Below, in pieces: positions 15,029 through 23,754 of a stretch of 33,703 bases of DNA. Each line of letters opens with the position of its first letter. The stretch's first letter is position 1. Origin of the DNA: an uncultured Clostridia bacterium (lineage in GTDB: Bacteria; Bacillota; Clostridia; Oscillospirales; Ruminococcaceae); assembly GCA_947625125.1 (NCBI GenBank), contig CANQNF010000030.1, positions 1-33,703 on the forward strand. Reading direction: 5' to 3'. Below the pieces are notes generated by a model. The model did not search any database and was not told where the DNA came from. It was given only the letters and a program-made list of their open reading frames with translations. The position numbers and the translations under genes are program-made.

Positions 15029-16426
15029 ATGGTAAAAATAGGCTTTGCTCCGACAAGGCGAAGTATTTTCTCTGCTCCCGACGCGCTGAGATACTCGGGG
15101 CTTATAAAATCCTGCATGAATGATCTCGGAATTGATTTCGTCGGAATAGACGACATCGCTTCCGACGGGCTTTTGCACGACGATGAGGACAGAAAGCGGA
15201 TCGCGGAAAAGTTCAAAAATGAAAGGGTTGACGGTCTTTTTGTGCCGCACTGCAACTTCGGCACCGAGTACGAGGTCGCGCGTCTGGCGAAGGATTTAGG
15301 TGTTCCGATCCTGCTCTGGGGGCCGCAGGACGAAGCCCCCGACGAAAACGGTGTACGCCTCCGCGATACCCAATGCGGGCTTTTCGCGACGGGAAAGGTG
15401 CTGCGGCGGTTTAACCTGCCGTTTACATATCTTCCGAACTGCCGCCTCACGGACCCTGAATTTGAGGTCGGAATGAGGAATTTTCTGCGCGTCTGCTCGG
15501 CGGTCAGGACGTTTCGGAACATCAGGATTTTGCAGATCGGCCCACGTCCGTTTGACTTTTGGTCGACGATATGCAACGAGGGCGAGCTGCTTGAAAAATT
15601 CAATATCCAGCTTTCGCCGATCCCGCTGCCCGAGCTTATAAAAGAGGTCGAAGCCGCGAAAGCCGAGGGAATCGCCGTCAGAAAAACAATGGAGTTTTGC
15701 CGCGAGAATTTTAATATTGCAATCAGCGACAATGAGCTTGAAACCGTCTGCGCACTAAAAGTGGCGATACAAAATTTGGCAGAAAAATACGGCTGCAACG
15801 CGGCGGCGATACAGTGTTGGAACGCTCTTCAGAGTGAGCTCGGCATAATGCCCTGCGCGGCAAATGCGCTTTTGAACGACGAGGGCTTCCCGGTCGCATG
15901 CGAAACGGACATTCACGGCGCGATCACATCTTTGCTTGTTGAGGCGGCGGACATGGGCGAGCACCGCAGCTTTTTCGCCGACTGGACTATACGCCACCCA
16001 TCAGACGACAACGCCGAGCTTTTGCAGCACTGCGGGCCGTGGCCGCTGTCGGTCGCATCGGAAAAGCCGACGATAGGCTATCCTCTGGCGTTTGATTTTC
16101 CCGGAGCGGTCAGCGCAAAAGCAAAGGATGGCAGTCTGACCATTGCCCGATTCGACGGCGATCACGGAAAATATTCCCTGCTTATAGGGAACGCAGAGAC
16201 GACCGACGGGCCTTATACAAAGGGCACATATCTTTGGTGCAGGGTCAAAAATTGGGAAAAGCTTGAAAGCAAGCTCGTCGAGGGACCGTATATCCACCAC
16301 TGTGTCGGAATTCATGCCGACGTGCTGCCGGTGCTTTATGAAGCCTGCAAATATATAGGCGTCGAAGCTGATTTATTTGACGCGAATGAGGACGAAGCAA
16401 GGTCGAGATTTTGGGGCAAAGTATGA
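15029..16426 (+). CDS. L-fucose/L-arabinose isomerase-family sugar isomerase
   Basis: 465 residues. Members of this family interconvert aldoses and ketoses using a metal ion. Visible features: N-terminal Rossmann-like region (KIGFAPTRRSIFS; VDGLFVPHCNFGTEYEVARLAKDLGVPILLWGP), middle domain (IRILQIGPRPFDFWSTICNEGELLEKFNIQ), and the C-terminal metal-site segment PVACETDIHGAIT with E292 and D294, plus the late histidines in PYIHHCVGIH. ATG at 15029 is chosen because GGAAAGGG lies 8 bases before it; ATG at 15023 is too close. It is the first gene of an operon with a split transketolase and an FGGY kinase, so its ketose product is probably phosphorylated and passed to transketolase. Substrate not determined: L-arabinose, D-arabinose, L-fucose-like sugars, or another pentose. 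Confidence 0.85.
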   Translation: MVKIGFAPTRRSIFSAPDALRYSGLIKSCMNDLGIDFVGIDDIASDGLLHDDEDRKRIAEKFKNERVDGLFVPHCNFGTEYEVARLAKDLGVPILLWGPQDEAPDENGVRLRDTQCGLFATGKVLRRFNLPFTYLPNCRLTDPEFEVGMRNFLRVCSAVRTFRNIRILQIGPRPFDFWSTICNEGELLEKFNIQLSPIPLPELIKEVEAAKAEGIAVRKTMEFCRENFNIAISDNELETVCALKVAIQNLAEKYGCNAAAIQCWNALQSELGIMPCAANALLNDEGFPVACETDIHGAITSLLVEAADMGEHRSFFADWTIRHPSDDNAELLQHCGPWPLSVASEKPTIGYPLAFDFPGAVSAKAKDGSLTIARFDGDHGKYSLLIGNAETTDGPYTKGTYLWCRVKNWEKLESKLVEGPYIHHCVGIHADVLPVLYEACKYIGVEADLFDANEDEARSRFWGKV

Positions 16427-17250
16427 ATTATAATGCGTTTTCGTATGACTTAAGAAAAGACGTCGCGGATATGATATATTCCGGCAAGGGCGGTCATATC
16501 GGCGGCGACATGAGCGTTATGGAAATATTAGTAACGCTTTATTTTCGGGTGATGAATATCTCGCCCGATAATTTCGGGTCAACGGATCATGACAGATTTA
16601 TTCTCAGCAAGGGGCATTGCATAGAGGCTCTTTACGCGGTTTTGGCGGCAAAGGGATTTTTCCCGATCGATGAGGTCAAAAAGAATTATCTCAGATTTGG
16701 AACGGAATTTATCGGGCATCCGAACGTAAAAATTCCGGGGATAGAAATTAACGGCGGCTCGCTCGGGCATGGGCTTTCGGTCGCGGTCGGAATGGCTCTT
16801 GCCGCGAAGATGAACGGTAGCGGCAGCCGCGTATATGTTGTCATGGGCGACGGAGAGCTTGCAGAGGGTCAGGTCTGGGAGGCTGCTATGGCGGCAAGTC
16901 ATTATCACCTTGACAATCTCTGCGCAGTGATAGACCGCAACCGCCTGCAAATATCGGGCAGCACCGAGGAGGTAATGCACCAGGAAAATATAGCCCGGCG
17001 CTGGTCGTCGTTCGGCTGGAGAGTGATAGATGTTGAAAACGGAAACGATTCCGACAGCCTTTATAGGGCGTTTATGAGAGCGAAGAATAACAGGTTCAGA
17101 CCGACGGTGATCATCGCCGAAACTGTCAAGGGATATGGTTCAAAAATTATGGAAAACAAAGCCGACTGGCACCACCGCGTCCCGACGGAAAAGGAATACC
17201 GCGAGATGATAAGCGAGTTTCAAAAAAGAAAAGAGGCGTGCTGGGAATGA
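16423..17250 (+). CDS. Transketolase, N-terminal (thiamine-diphosphate-binding) subunit
   Basis: 275 residues, the N-terminal half of a transketolase as found in two-gene transketolases of many bacteria. Visible features: KGGHIGGDMSVMEIL, the HDRFILSKGHCIEALYAVLA block, GGSLGHGLSVAVGMALA, and the thiamine-diphosphate/Mg motif GDGELAEGQVWEAAMAA beginning near 142 and ending in DRNRLQ near 171-176. The ATG at 16423 overlaps the isomerase stop as ATGA. The next gene is the C-terminal half. Together they should move a two-carbon unit between sugar phosphates, linking the pathway to the pentose phosphate pool. A split transketolase beside an isomerase and kinase is also the layout of known D-apulose-4-phosphate transketolase operons; specificity here is unproven. 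Confidence 0.92.
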   Translation: MNYNAFSYDLRKDVADMIYSGKGGHIGGDMSVMEILVTLYFRVMNISPDNFGSTDHDRFILSKGHCIEALYAVLAAKGFFPIDEVKKNYLRFGTEFIGHPNVKIPGIEINGGSLGHGLSVAVGMALAAKMNGSGSRVYVVMGDGELAEGQVWEAAMAASHYHLDNLCAVIDRNRLQISGSTEEVMHQENIARRWSSFGWRVIDVENGNDSDSLYRAFMRAKNNRFRPTVIIAETVKGYGSKIMENKADWHHRVPTEKEYREMISEFQKRKEACWE

Positions 17251-18182
17251 ACATGACGGCTGACCGAGCTGTAATATGCAAAACGCTTATAGAGCGCGCC
17301 AAAACCGACCGCGATATTGTGGTGCTCTGTTCCGATTCAAGAGGGAGCGCATCTATGTCTGCGTTCGCGGAGAGCTTTCCCGAGCAGTTTATTGAGGTCG
17401 GAATTGCCGAGCAGAATCTTGTCGGCATTGCGGCAGGACTTGCAAAATGCGGCAAAAAGCCGTTTGTCTGCTCGCCTGCATGCTTTTTGTCAGCGCGAAG
17501 CTATGAGCAGATAAAAATCGACTGCGCCTATTCGGGGACAAACGTCAAGCTTGTCGGCATAAGCGGCGGCGTTAGCTACGGGGCGCTCGGAATGAGCCAT
17601 CACTCCCTTTCGGACATTGCCGCCATATCCGCGATCCCCGGTATAAAGATATATCTTCCGAGCGATCGCTTTGAAACGGAATTTCTGACAAATTTTCTTT
17701 TGGAAGATACGGCTCCCGCATATATCAGGATAGGGAGAAATCCTGTGCCGGATATTTACAGCGCAGGTTATAAATTTGAAAAGGATAAAGCTGTCAAACT
17801 GAAGTCTGGCAGCGACATCGCGATAATCGTCTGCGGTGAAACGGTAAAACCGGCTTACGACGCCGCAAATCTTTTGGAGCGGGAGGGAATAAGCGCGGCG
17901 GTTTTGGATATGTACTGCTTAAAGCCGCTTGATGAAAAATCGCTCATTGAAACCGCTTCGGGCGTTAAGGCGGTGGTCACGGTCGAGGAGCATTCCCCTT
18001 ACGGAGGGCTCGGGTCAATGGTTTCGGCGGTGCTGTCAAAAAGCTGCCCGAAAAAGGTATTGAGCTTATCCCTGCCCGATTCGCCTGTAATATCCGGCAG
18101 CTCGGCCGAGATTTTCAGATATTACGGTCTTGACGCCGAGGGCATCAAAGCAAGCATTATAAGGCTTTTGGAGGAGCTATGA
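17247..18182 (+). CDS. Transketolase, C-terminal (pyrimidine-binding) subunit
   Basis: 311 residues. It starts in an ATGA overlap with the previous gene (GTG at 17238 is a less likely start). The pyrimidine-binding domain shows IVVLCSDSRGSASMSAFAESFPEQFIEVGIAEQNLVGIAAGLAKCGKKPFVCSPACFLSARSYEQIK, where the Glu of GIAEQN activates thiamine diphosphate. The C-terminal domain follows (GSDIAIIVCGETVKPAYDAANLLEREGISAAVLDMYCLKPLDEKSL; VTVEEHSPYGGLGS). It pairs with the N-terminal subunit at 16423-17250. The last bases overlap the kinase gene as ATGA, so all four genes are tightly coupled. Confidence 0.93.
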   Translation: MNMTADRAVICKTLIERAKTDRDIVVLCSDSRGSASMSAFAESFPEQFIEVGIAEQNLVGIAAGLAKCGKKPFVCSPACFLSARSYEQIKIDCAYSGTNVKLVGISGGVSYGALGMSHHSLSDIAAISAIPGIKIYLPSDRFETEFLTNFLLEDTAPAYIRIGRNPVPDIYSAGYKFEKDKAVKLKSGSDIAIIVCGETVKPAYDAANLLEREGISAAVLDMYCLKPLDEKSLIETASGVKAVVTVEEHSPYGGLGSMVSAVLSKSCPKKVLSLSLPDSPVISGSSAEIFRYYGLDAEGIKASIIRLLEEL

Positions 18183-19648
18183 AAAGCGTTCTGGCAATAG
18201 ATCAGTCCACTCAGGGCACAAAGGGAATCCTGTTAAACGACCGTGCGGAAATAGTCGCAAAGGCGTATTTGCCGCACCGCCAGATAATCACCCCAAAAGG
18301 GTACATTTCCCACGATCCGAACGAGATATATAAAAACGTATTGGGAGTTGCCGCAAAGCTTTTGAGCGAATGCCCGAGCGCCGAAATAGCCGCAGTAGGA
18401 ATCTCAAATCAGCGGGAAACGACCGCAGCATGGGACGGAGCCACCAATGAACCTGTCACGGACGCCATAGTGTGGCACTGTTCAAGAGCAGGAAAAATCT
18501 GCGACAGCCTCACCCAAGACGAAAGAAAGCTCATTTTAAGCTCCACGGGGCTGCCCGCCTCGCCGTTTTTCCCTGCGGCAAAGGCGGCATGGATACTTGA
18601 ACACGTCCCGAGGGCAAGGGAGCTTGCCGATAAAGACCGCCTTAAATTCGGAACGGTCGATTCATGGCTGATCTATAGGCTTTGCGGCGAGCATCTTTGT
18701 GATGTTTCAAACGCTTCGCGAACGCAGCTTATGAACCTATCGTCGCTTAGGTGGGACGAAAATATCCTGAAAATTTTCGGGATAACGCCCGAAATGCTGC
18801 CGAAAATCCTCCCCTCGGACGGCAATTTCGGCATGACGGATTTTTGCGGGCTCTTAAAGCATAAAGCGCCGATTTTGGCGGTCATGGGCGATTCTCACTC
18901 GGCGCTTTTTGCACACCGATGCGAAAACCCGGGGCAACTGAAAATCACATACGGCACCGGCTCATCGGTGATGATGAACACCGGCAGCAGGATAATCAGG
19001 TCAGAAAACGGACTTGCAAGCTCGGTCGCCTGGGGCTTCGGCGGGAAGATTTTCTACGTCTTGGAGGGCAACATCAACTACTCGGGCGAGGTAGTTACAT
19101 GGCTCAAAGACAGTCTGAAATTGATAAATTCTCCTGCCGAAACCGAGGCTTTGGCAGAAGACGCGAACATTTCGGACAGGACTTGTCTTGTTCCCGCGTT
19201 CAGCGGTCTCGGGGCGCCTTATTGGTCGGAAAATTCGCGCGCGGCGATAATCGGAATGTCGCGATTGACGGGCAAGGCGGAGATAGTCCGGGCGGCTTTA
19301 AGCTCGATTTGTCTTCAGATAAACGACGTTTTAGAGGCGATGAAGAGGGATTCGGGGCTTGATATGGGCATAGCTTACGCTGATGGCGGACCGACCGAAA
19401 ATCGCTATTTAATGCAGCTTCAAAGCGATCTGTCACAAATTGAGATAAAAGTTTCGGAAGAAAACGAGCTTTCCGCGCTCGGCGTTGGCTTCATGGCGGG
19501 AATAAGGGCAGGACTGTTTTCCGATGATGCGGCATTTGGGAAGCGTGGGTACCGTTCGTTTACCCCGAAAATGTCGGACGGAGAAAGGAAAACTTGCCTT
19601 TCGGACTGGAAACGCGCAGTCGAAGCGGTTACAAAAGGGTCGATATAA
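18179..19648 (+). CDS. FGGY-family carbohydrate kinase (pentulose/glycerol kinase-like)
   Basis: 489 residues. FGGY kinases phosphorylate ketoses or polyols with ATP. Visible features: AIDQSTQGTKGILL at the N-terminus (phosphate 1 motif), GISNQRETTAAWD (77-86), IVWHCSRAGKICD, FGTVDSWLIYRL (158-168), catalytic Asp in VMGDSHSALFAH (D238), ATP-binding TYGTGSSV (257-264), and GLGAPYWSENSRAAIIGM, followed by the adenosine-site segment AYADGGPTENRYLMQLQSD. It resembles glycerol kinase in some motifs, but the operon with isomerase and transketolase points to a ketopentose. It overlaps the transketolase stop (ATGA). It is the last gene of this operon; a new promoter follows. Confidence 0.9.
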   Translation: MKSVLAIDQSTQGTKGILLNDRAEIVAKAYLPHRQIITPKGYISHDPNEIYKNVLGVAAKLLSECPSAEIAAVGISNQRETTAAWDGATNEPVTDAIVWHCSRAGKICDSLTQDERKLILSSTGLPASPFFPAAKAAWILEHVPRARELADKDRLKFGTVDSWLIYRLCGEHLCDVSNASRTQLMNLSSLRWDENILKIFGITPEMLPKILPSDGNFGMTDFCGLLKHKAPILAVMGDSHSALFAHRCENPGQLKITYGTGSSVMMNTGSRIIRSENGLASSVAWGFGGKIFYVLEGNINYSGEVVTWLKDSLKLINSPAETEALAEDANISDRTCLVPAFSGLGAPYWSENSRAAIIGMSRLTGKAEIVRAALSSICLQINDVLEAMKRDSGLDMGIAYADGGPTENRYLMQLQSDLSQIEIKVSEENELSALGVGFMAGIRAGLFSDDAAFGKRGYRSFTPKMSDGERKTCLSDWKRAVEAVTKGSI

Positions 19649-19651
19649 GTA

Positions 19652-19679
19652 TTGATTTTTTCTCATATATCATTATAAT
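19652..19679 (+). promoter_or_regulatory. Promoter of the GH5-GH43-GH27 operon
   Basis: TTGATT (19652-19657), 16-base spacer, TATAAT (19674-19679), then AAAAAGGAC as ribosome site before ATG at 19701. No ACTTAATTT motif is seen here, so this unit may be controlled differently. Confidence 0.7.
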
Positions 19680-19700
19680 TTAAAAAGGACGGTGTAAAAA

Positions 19701-20846
19701 ATGTTAAGGCAATTAAAAATCATGTCGGTTCTTTTCGCCATGCTCATGCTCTTAAGCGGCTGCAAAATCGGAAAAATATATGAAATGCGCGAGAATTTCA
19801 GCGCCACGGACGCGGCTGCCGAAATGGGTATCGGGCTAAATCTGGGCAACACCTTTGAATCTTTTTTCGGCGGCGAGGAAAACCTCTGTGCGCTGTCGTC
19901 AGTCGTCGGTGAGGGCGAAATTATCGACTACGAAACCTGCTGGGGCGCGATAGAAACCACCCGTGAAATAATCGACGGCATGCGCGACGCAGGCTTTAAA
20001 ACGGTCAGGATCCCAGTCTACTGGGGCAACGGCATGGAAAACGACGGCACGTTTACGGTCAGCAAAAAGCTGCTGAAAAGGGTCGAGCAGGTCGTAAAAT
20101 GGGTGCTTCAGGACGGCATGTACTGCGTCATCAATATGCACCACTACGACGAGCGGCTGATTTTAAAGCTTGAGCGGGAGGACGCCGTGAACGCCGCAAA
20201 AACGGTCTGGAAGCAGGTCGCGGAGCACTTCAAGGACTACGGCGACCGCCTGATTTTCGAGGGCTACAACGAGTACCTCGGCTCGGTCAAGGAAGGCACG
20301 AACGCCACTGACGCCGAGCGATTTGACTACTGCAACGAGCTGAATCAGGTCTTTGTGGATACTGTCCGTGCGACCGGCGGCAACAATTCCGAGCGAATTT
20401 TGATAGCTTCGGGATATAATACAAATATTGACAAATCCACAACTGAAGCCTTTGTGATGCCCACTGACAGCGCCTCGGGCAAGCTGATGGTATCGGTCCA
20501 CTACATCGACCACAACATGAACTGGCAGCGGCAAATCGGCTCGGAACGCTGGCACGACTACATTTATTTTGAATGCGACAAGCTGAAAGAGTGCTTTGCG
20601 GACAAGGGCGTACCCGTCTTTGTCGGAGAGACTACGTCGGATTACGGTGTTAATTTAGTTGATGATCCCGTCTACGGCGGTGAGCAGGACTGCATAAGGG
20701 AGTTAATTAAAATAGCACGGCAGGAGTACGGCTTTATCCCCGTTTTCTGGGACACAAACAACGCCGACGGCAGCTCGTTTTACAACAGGTATCAGTGTAA
20801 GATCAGCGACGAGAAAAACGCCGAAACGGTGAAAATGTATGGGTGA
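19701..20846 (+). CDS. GH5-family endoglycanase lipoprotein
   Basis: 381 residues. Signal peptide with lipobox LLSGC (Cys21), so it is anchored on the cell surface. The (beta/alpha)8 barrel shows the GH5 landmarks: GIGLNLGNTFE (43-53), FKTVRIPVYWGN (99-110), VINMHHYDE (143-151), the acid/base in IFEGYNEYLG (E191), VSVHYIDH, and the nucleophile in PVFVGETTS (E310). GH5 enzymes cut beta-glycans such as cellulose, xyloglucan or mannan inside the chain; the linkage cannot be told here. It heads an operon with a GH43 lipoprotein (4 bases after the stop) and a cytoplasmic GH27, giving surface cutting, side-chain removal and intracellular finishing. Confidence 0.9.
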   Translation: MLRQLKIMSVLFAMLMLLSGCKIGKIYEMRENFSATDAAAEMGIGLNLGNTFESFFGGEENLCALSSVVGEGEIIDYETCWGAIETTREIIDGMRDAGFKTVRIPVYWGNGMENDGTFTVSKKLLKRVEQVVKWVLQDGMYCVINMHHYDERLILKLEREDAVNAAKTVWKQVAEHFKDYGDRLIFEGYNEYLGSVKEGTNATDAERFDYCNELNQVFVDTVRATGGNNSERILIASGYNTNIDKSTTEAFVMPTDSASGKLMVSVHYIDHNMNWQRQIGSERWHDYIYFECDKLKECFADKGVPVFVGETTSDYGVNLVDDPVYGGEQDCIRELIKIARQEYGFIPVFWDTNNADGSSFYNRYQCKISDEKNAETVKMYG

Positions 20847-20850
20847 GCGT

Positions 20851-22380
20851 ATGAAAAAATTTGCAATAATTTTGTTATGCATATTAACAGCTTTCTGCAC
20901 ATCTTGCGGCAAGGAGGAGATAATTTTGGACAGCTTGGGGACATCGTCAAAAATCGAAAAAATCAGCGAAAACGCCTTTAAATCGGTGGATTGCGCGAAT
21001 CCTATATCATCGAATATCTACTGCGCCGACCCGACCGGGATCGAGTACAACGGCAGGCTTTACGTCTTTGGCACGAACGACAATCAGCAGTTTGAGGTCA
21101 AAGGCAAGGGCAACGGCGGCGGGTATGAGCACATCAAATCGCTCGTCATTTTCTCGACCGACGACATGGTCAACTGGGTCTACCACGGCATAATTAACGT
21201 CGGCGAAATCGCGCCTTGGATAATAAATTCATGGGCGCCGTCGGTCATCTCGCGGGTCGAAAAGGACGGAAAAACGCACTTTTACCTCTACTTCTCCAAC
21301 AGCGGCGCGGGCGTCGGAGTCATAACAGCAACCGACCCCCTCGGACCATGGACTGACCCCTTGGGCGAGCCGCTTGTCTATCAGAATATGCCCGGGCTGG
21401 AAAACTGTCCCGCTCCGTTTGACCCCGGCGCGGTCATCGACAAGAACGGCGTGGGTTGGCTTGCTTTCGGTGGAGGCGCTCCCAACGGCGACGGCATCGT
21501 TCACACAAGTATACCGAAAATCGCAAAGCTCGGCGACGATCTCATATCCTTCGACAGCGATTTTGTGCCGATAGACGCGCCGTTTTTCTGCGAAGCGAGT
21601 GAGCTGAACTACGCGGACGGCGAGTACATTTACACCTACTGCAACGACTGGCAAAACCACCGTCAAGGTTGGGATTACGAGGGCATCGACCCGCCGCCGA
21701 CCTGCTCAATGAGCTATATGACGACAAAAACTCCGCTCGATTCGGGCAGCTGGCAATACAAAGGCGCATATTTCTATAATGCAGGTGAGAATAAAAGCGG
21801 GCAGTCGGGGCTGCGCTGGTCGAACAATCACACACATTATTTTGAATATCAGGGTAGGAATTATATCCTGCACCACACCCAGCTTTTGGAAGAATTGAAC
21901 GGCTCAAACGACGGCTTCCGCAGTTTGATGGTCGATTATCTTCCGATAAATGAGGACGGGAGCATACCCATCGCAGCCGCGACAAAAGTGGGCGTCGAGC
22001 AGATAAAGGCGCTCGACCCATATGCTGCAAACTCCGGTTCTACGATGTTTACGAGCGCAGACGTCGGTTTTGACGGAGATATAAACCCCGCCGCCGTGAG
22101 CAACGCCGAGGGCGCGTGGATATTCATAAAGGGAGCGGATTTTTCCGACGGAGCCGCCGATTTTATCGCAAAAGTCAAGGGCAGCGGCAGGATTGAGATT
22201 CGGCTTGACGACATAAATTCCGAGCCGGTTGCGTTTGTGGATTTTGACAATGATGATTTTGCAAACGTCCGCGCCGCCGAAATTCAGACGGAAATCTCGG
22301 GCGAACATGATATTTTTATCCTATTTTCGCATAAAAATATTGAGCTTAAAGAGTGGAAATTTGTAGCAAGTGATGATTAA
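20851..22380 (+). CDS. GH43-family glycosidase lipoprotein with C-terminal CBM6-like domain
   Basis: 509 residues from ATG 20851. This start gives a lipoprotein signal (MKKFAIILL, then FCTSC lipobox). An ATG at 20839 overlaps the GH5 stop and would add four residues. The five-bladed propeller of GH43 shows the three acidic residues: CADPTGIEYNGRLYVFGT (D60, base), PAPFDPGAVIDKNG (D191) and FFCEASELNYADGEYIYTY (E248, acid). The C-terminal 130 residues (SADVGFDGDINPAAVSNAEGAWIFIKGADFSDGAADFIAKVKGSGRIEIRLDD) look like a CBM6 carbohydrate-binding domain. Typical activities are alpha-L-arabinofuranosidase, beta-xylosidase or arabinanase. With the neighbours it would remove pentose side chains at the cell surface. 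Confidence 0.88.
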   Translation: MKKFAIILLCILTAFCTSCGKEEIILDSLGTSSKIEKISENAFKSVDCANPISSNIYCADPTGIEYNGRLYVFGTNDNQQFEVKGKGNGGGYEHIKSLVIFSTDDMVNWVYHGIINVGEIAPWIINSWAPSVISRVEKDGKTHFYLYFSNSGAGVGVITATDPLGPWTDPLGEPLVYQNMPGLENCPAPFDPGAVIDKNGVGWLAFGGGAPNGDGIVHTSIPKIAKLGDDLISFDSDFVPIDAPFFCEASELNYADGEYIYTYCNDWQNHRQGWDYEGIDPPPTCSMSYMTTKTPLDSGSWQYKGAYFYNAGENKSGQSGLRWSNNHTHYFEYQGRNYILHHTQLLEELNGSNDGFRSLMVDYLPINEDGSIPIAAATKVGVEQIKALDPYAANSGSTMFTSADVGFDGDINPAAVSNAEGAWIFIKGADFSDGAADFIAKVKGSGRIEIRLDDINSEPVAFVDFDNDDFANVRAAEIQTEISGEHDIFILFSHKNIELKEWKFVASDD

Positions 22381-22391
22381 GGAGAATAATT

Positions 22392-23669
22392 ATGGATAAG
22401 AACCAATTTGCGCTGACCCCGCCGATGGGCTGGAACAGCTACGACTATTACGACACGACCGTCACCGAGGACGACGTCAAAAAGAATGCCGATTACATGG
22501 CGAAAAATCTCAAAAAATTCGGGTATGAGTACGTCGTTGTTGACATTCAGTGGTATTCAAACGCCGCCGGGACACGCCGCGATACCTACCAATATATTCC
22601 TTTTGAAGACCTTGAGATTGATGAATTCTCACGTCTCCAGCCGTCGCATTTGAGATTCCCAAGCTCGGCAAATGGGAAAGGTTTTAAGCCTTTGGCGGAT
22701 TATGTTCACGCCCTCGGGCTAAAGTTCGGCATACACATCATGCGCGGTATTCCGAGAATGGCGGCACATAAACACTTGAAAGTTTTGGGGACATCTGCCA
22801 CCGCCTCCGATGTTGCCGACGCCGGTTCAATCTGCGGCTGGAACCCCGATATGTACGGCGTTAAACACAATGCCGACGGTCAGGCGTACTACGATTCGAT
22901 AATCCAAATGTACGCCGACTGGGGCGTGGATTTCATCAAGTGCGACGACATCTGCGACAGCTGGATGTACCCCGTCGAGAGGTTCTCGGGTTGGGAGGAA
23001 ACCCGCATGCTTAGGCGCGCTATCGACAAATGCGGGCGGCCTATTGTGCTGAGTTTATCGCCCGGGCCCGCGCACGTCGAGAACGCTTACCACTACACCG
23101 AAAATGCCAATATGTGGCGAATTACCGACGATTTCTGGGACAACTGGGGGCTCTTAAAAAACATGTTCCACCGCTGCGAGCAGTGGCAGGATCACACCCG
23201 CGAGGGCTGCTGGCCTGACTGCGATATGCTGCCGATCGGCAAGCTCGGCAAGGGGCATGGGCATGAGTGGACGAGCAATTTCACCGAGGACGAACTCAAG
23301 ACGATGATGACCCTCTGGTGCCTTTGTCGCTCGCCGCTGATGATAGGGACAGACCTGCTGACGCTGAGCGAGCGGGACTTCGGATTATTGACGAATCCTC
23401 AGATTTTAGCGATGGAGTTTGACGGCAAGGCGAGGCAGTTAAGGAGAAATGATAGAGAGGCGGTTTGGCTCTCCGAGGGTAAGGACTGCGTGAGGGTCGC
23501 GCTGTTCAATCTCTTGGACGAGGACGCGGTAATTTCTGCGGAGCTGCCTGAAAATGCCCGCGGCGAGGGAGAGGAGCTCTGGGGCGCGGGAAGCTGTAAA
23601 ATTGTTGATAATAAAATCACCGCCAACGTGCCGAAGCATGGAGTGAGGATTTACCGATTCGATAAGTAA
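22392..23669 (+). CDS. GH27-family glycosidase (alpha-galactosidase or beta-L-arabinopyranosidase)
   Basis: 425 residues with no signal peptide, so cytoplasmic. AAGGAGAATAATT precedes ATG. GH27 features: TPPMGWNSYD (9-18), YVVVDIQWYS (47-56), FGIHIMRG, nucleophile in DFIKCDD (D185), and acid in MWRITDDFWDNW (D247), followed by a C-terminal beta domain. In alpha-galactosidases two neighbouring Asp residues bind the galactose C4 and C6 hydroxyls; here the pair is Asp51-Ile52. An Ile at the corresponding position is described for GH27 beta-L-arabinopyranosidases, which lack a C6 group to bind. The enzyme may thus prefer L-arabinopyranose. That is inference from one residue. Last gene of the GH5-GH43-GH27 operon, followed by a terminator. 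Confidence 0.9.
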   Translation: MDKNQFALTPPMGWNSYDYYDTTVTEDDVKKNADYMAKNLKKFGYEYVVVDIQWYSNAAGTRRDTYQYIPFEDLEIDEFSRLQPSHLRFPSSANGKGFKPLADYVHALGLKFGIHIMRGIPRMAAHKHLKVLGTSATASDVADAGSICGWNPDMYGVKHNADGQAYYDSIIQMYADWGVDFIKCDDICDSWMYPVERFSGWEETRMLRRAIDKCGRPIVLSLSPGPAHVENAYHYTENANMWRITDDFWDNWGLLKNMFHRCEQWQDHTREGCWPDCDMLPIGKLGKGHGHEWTSNFTEDELKTMMTLWCLCRSPLMIGTDLLTLSERDFGLLTNPQILAMEFDGKARQLRRNDREAVWLSEGKDCVRVALFNLLDEDAVISAELPENARGEGEELWGAGSCKIVDNKITANVPKHGVRIYRFDK

Positions 23670-23686
23670 GTTTTCAAAAATATTAA

Positions 23687-23719
23687 AAGTACCCAAGCCG
23701 TTTTTGCGGTTTGGGTACT
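23687..23719. terminator. Terminator after the GH27 gene
   Basis: AGTACCCAAGCCG pairs with CGGTTTGGGTACT around a short T-rich loop. Strong stem, modest 3' tail. It separates the cargo from the mobilization module. Confidence 0.75.
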
Positions 23720-23754
23720 CACATTAAGGGAAGAATCCAAAGAAACCTACGGTT

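Noticed and set aside
15007-15798. Long minus-strand open frame opposite the isomerase gene
   Set aside because: Ser/Arg-rich composition typical of antisense to a coding gene; the plus-strand protein has a clear family.
18179-19648. Calling the FGGY kinase a glycerol kinase
   Set aside because: Some motifs resemble GlpK, but the operon with isomerase and transketolase and no glycerol genes favours a ketose substrate; left as a general FGGY kinase.
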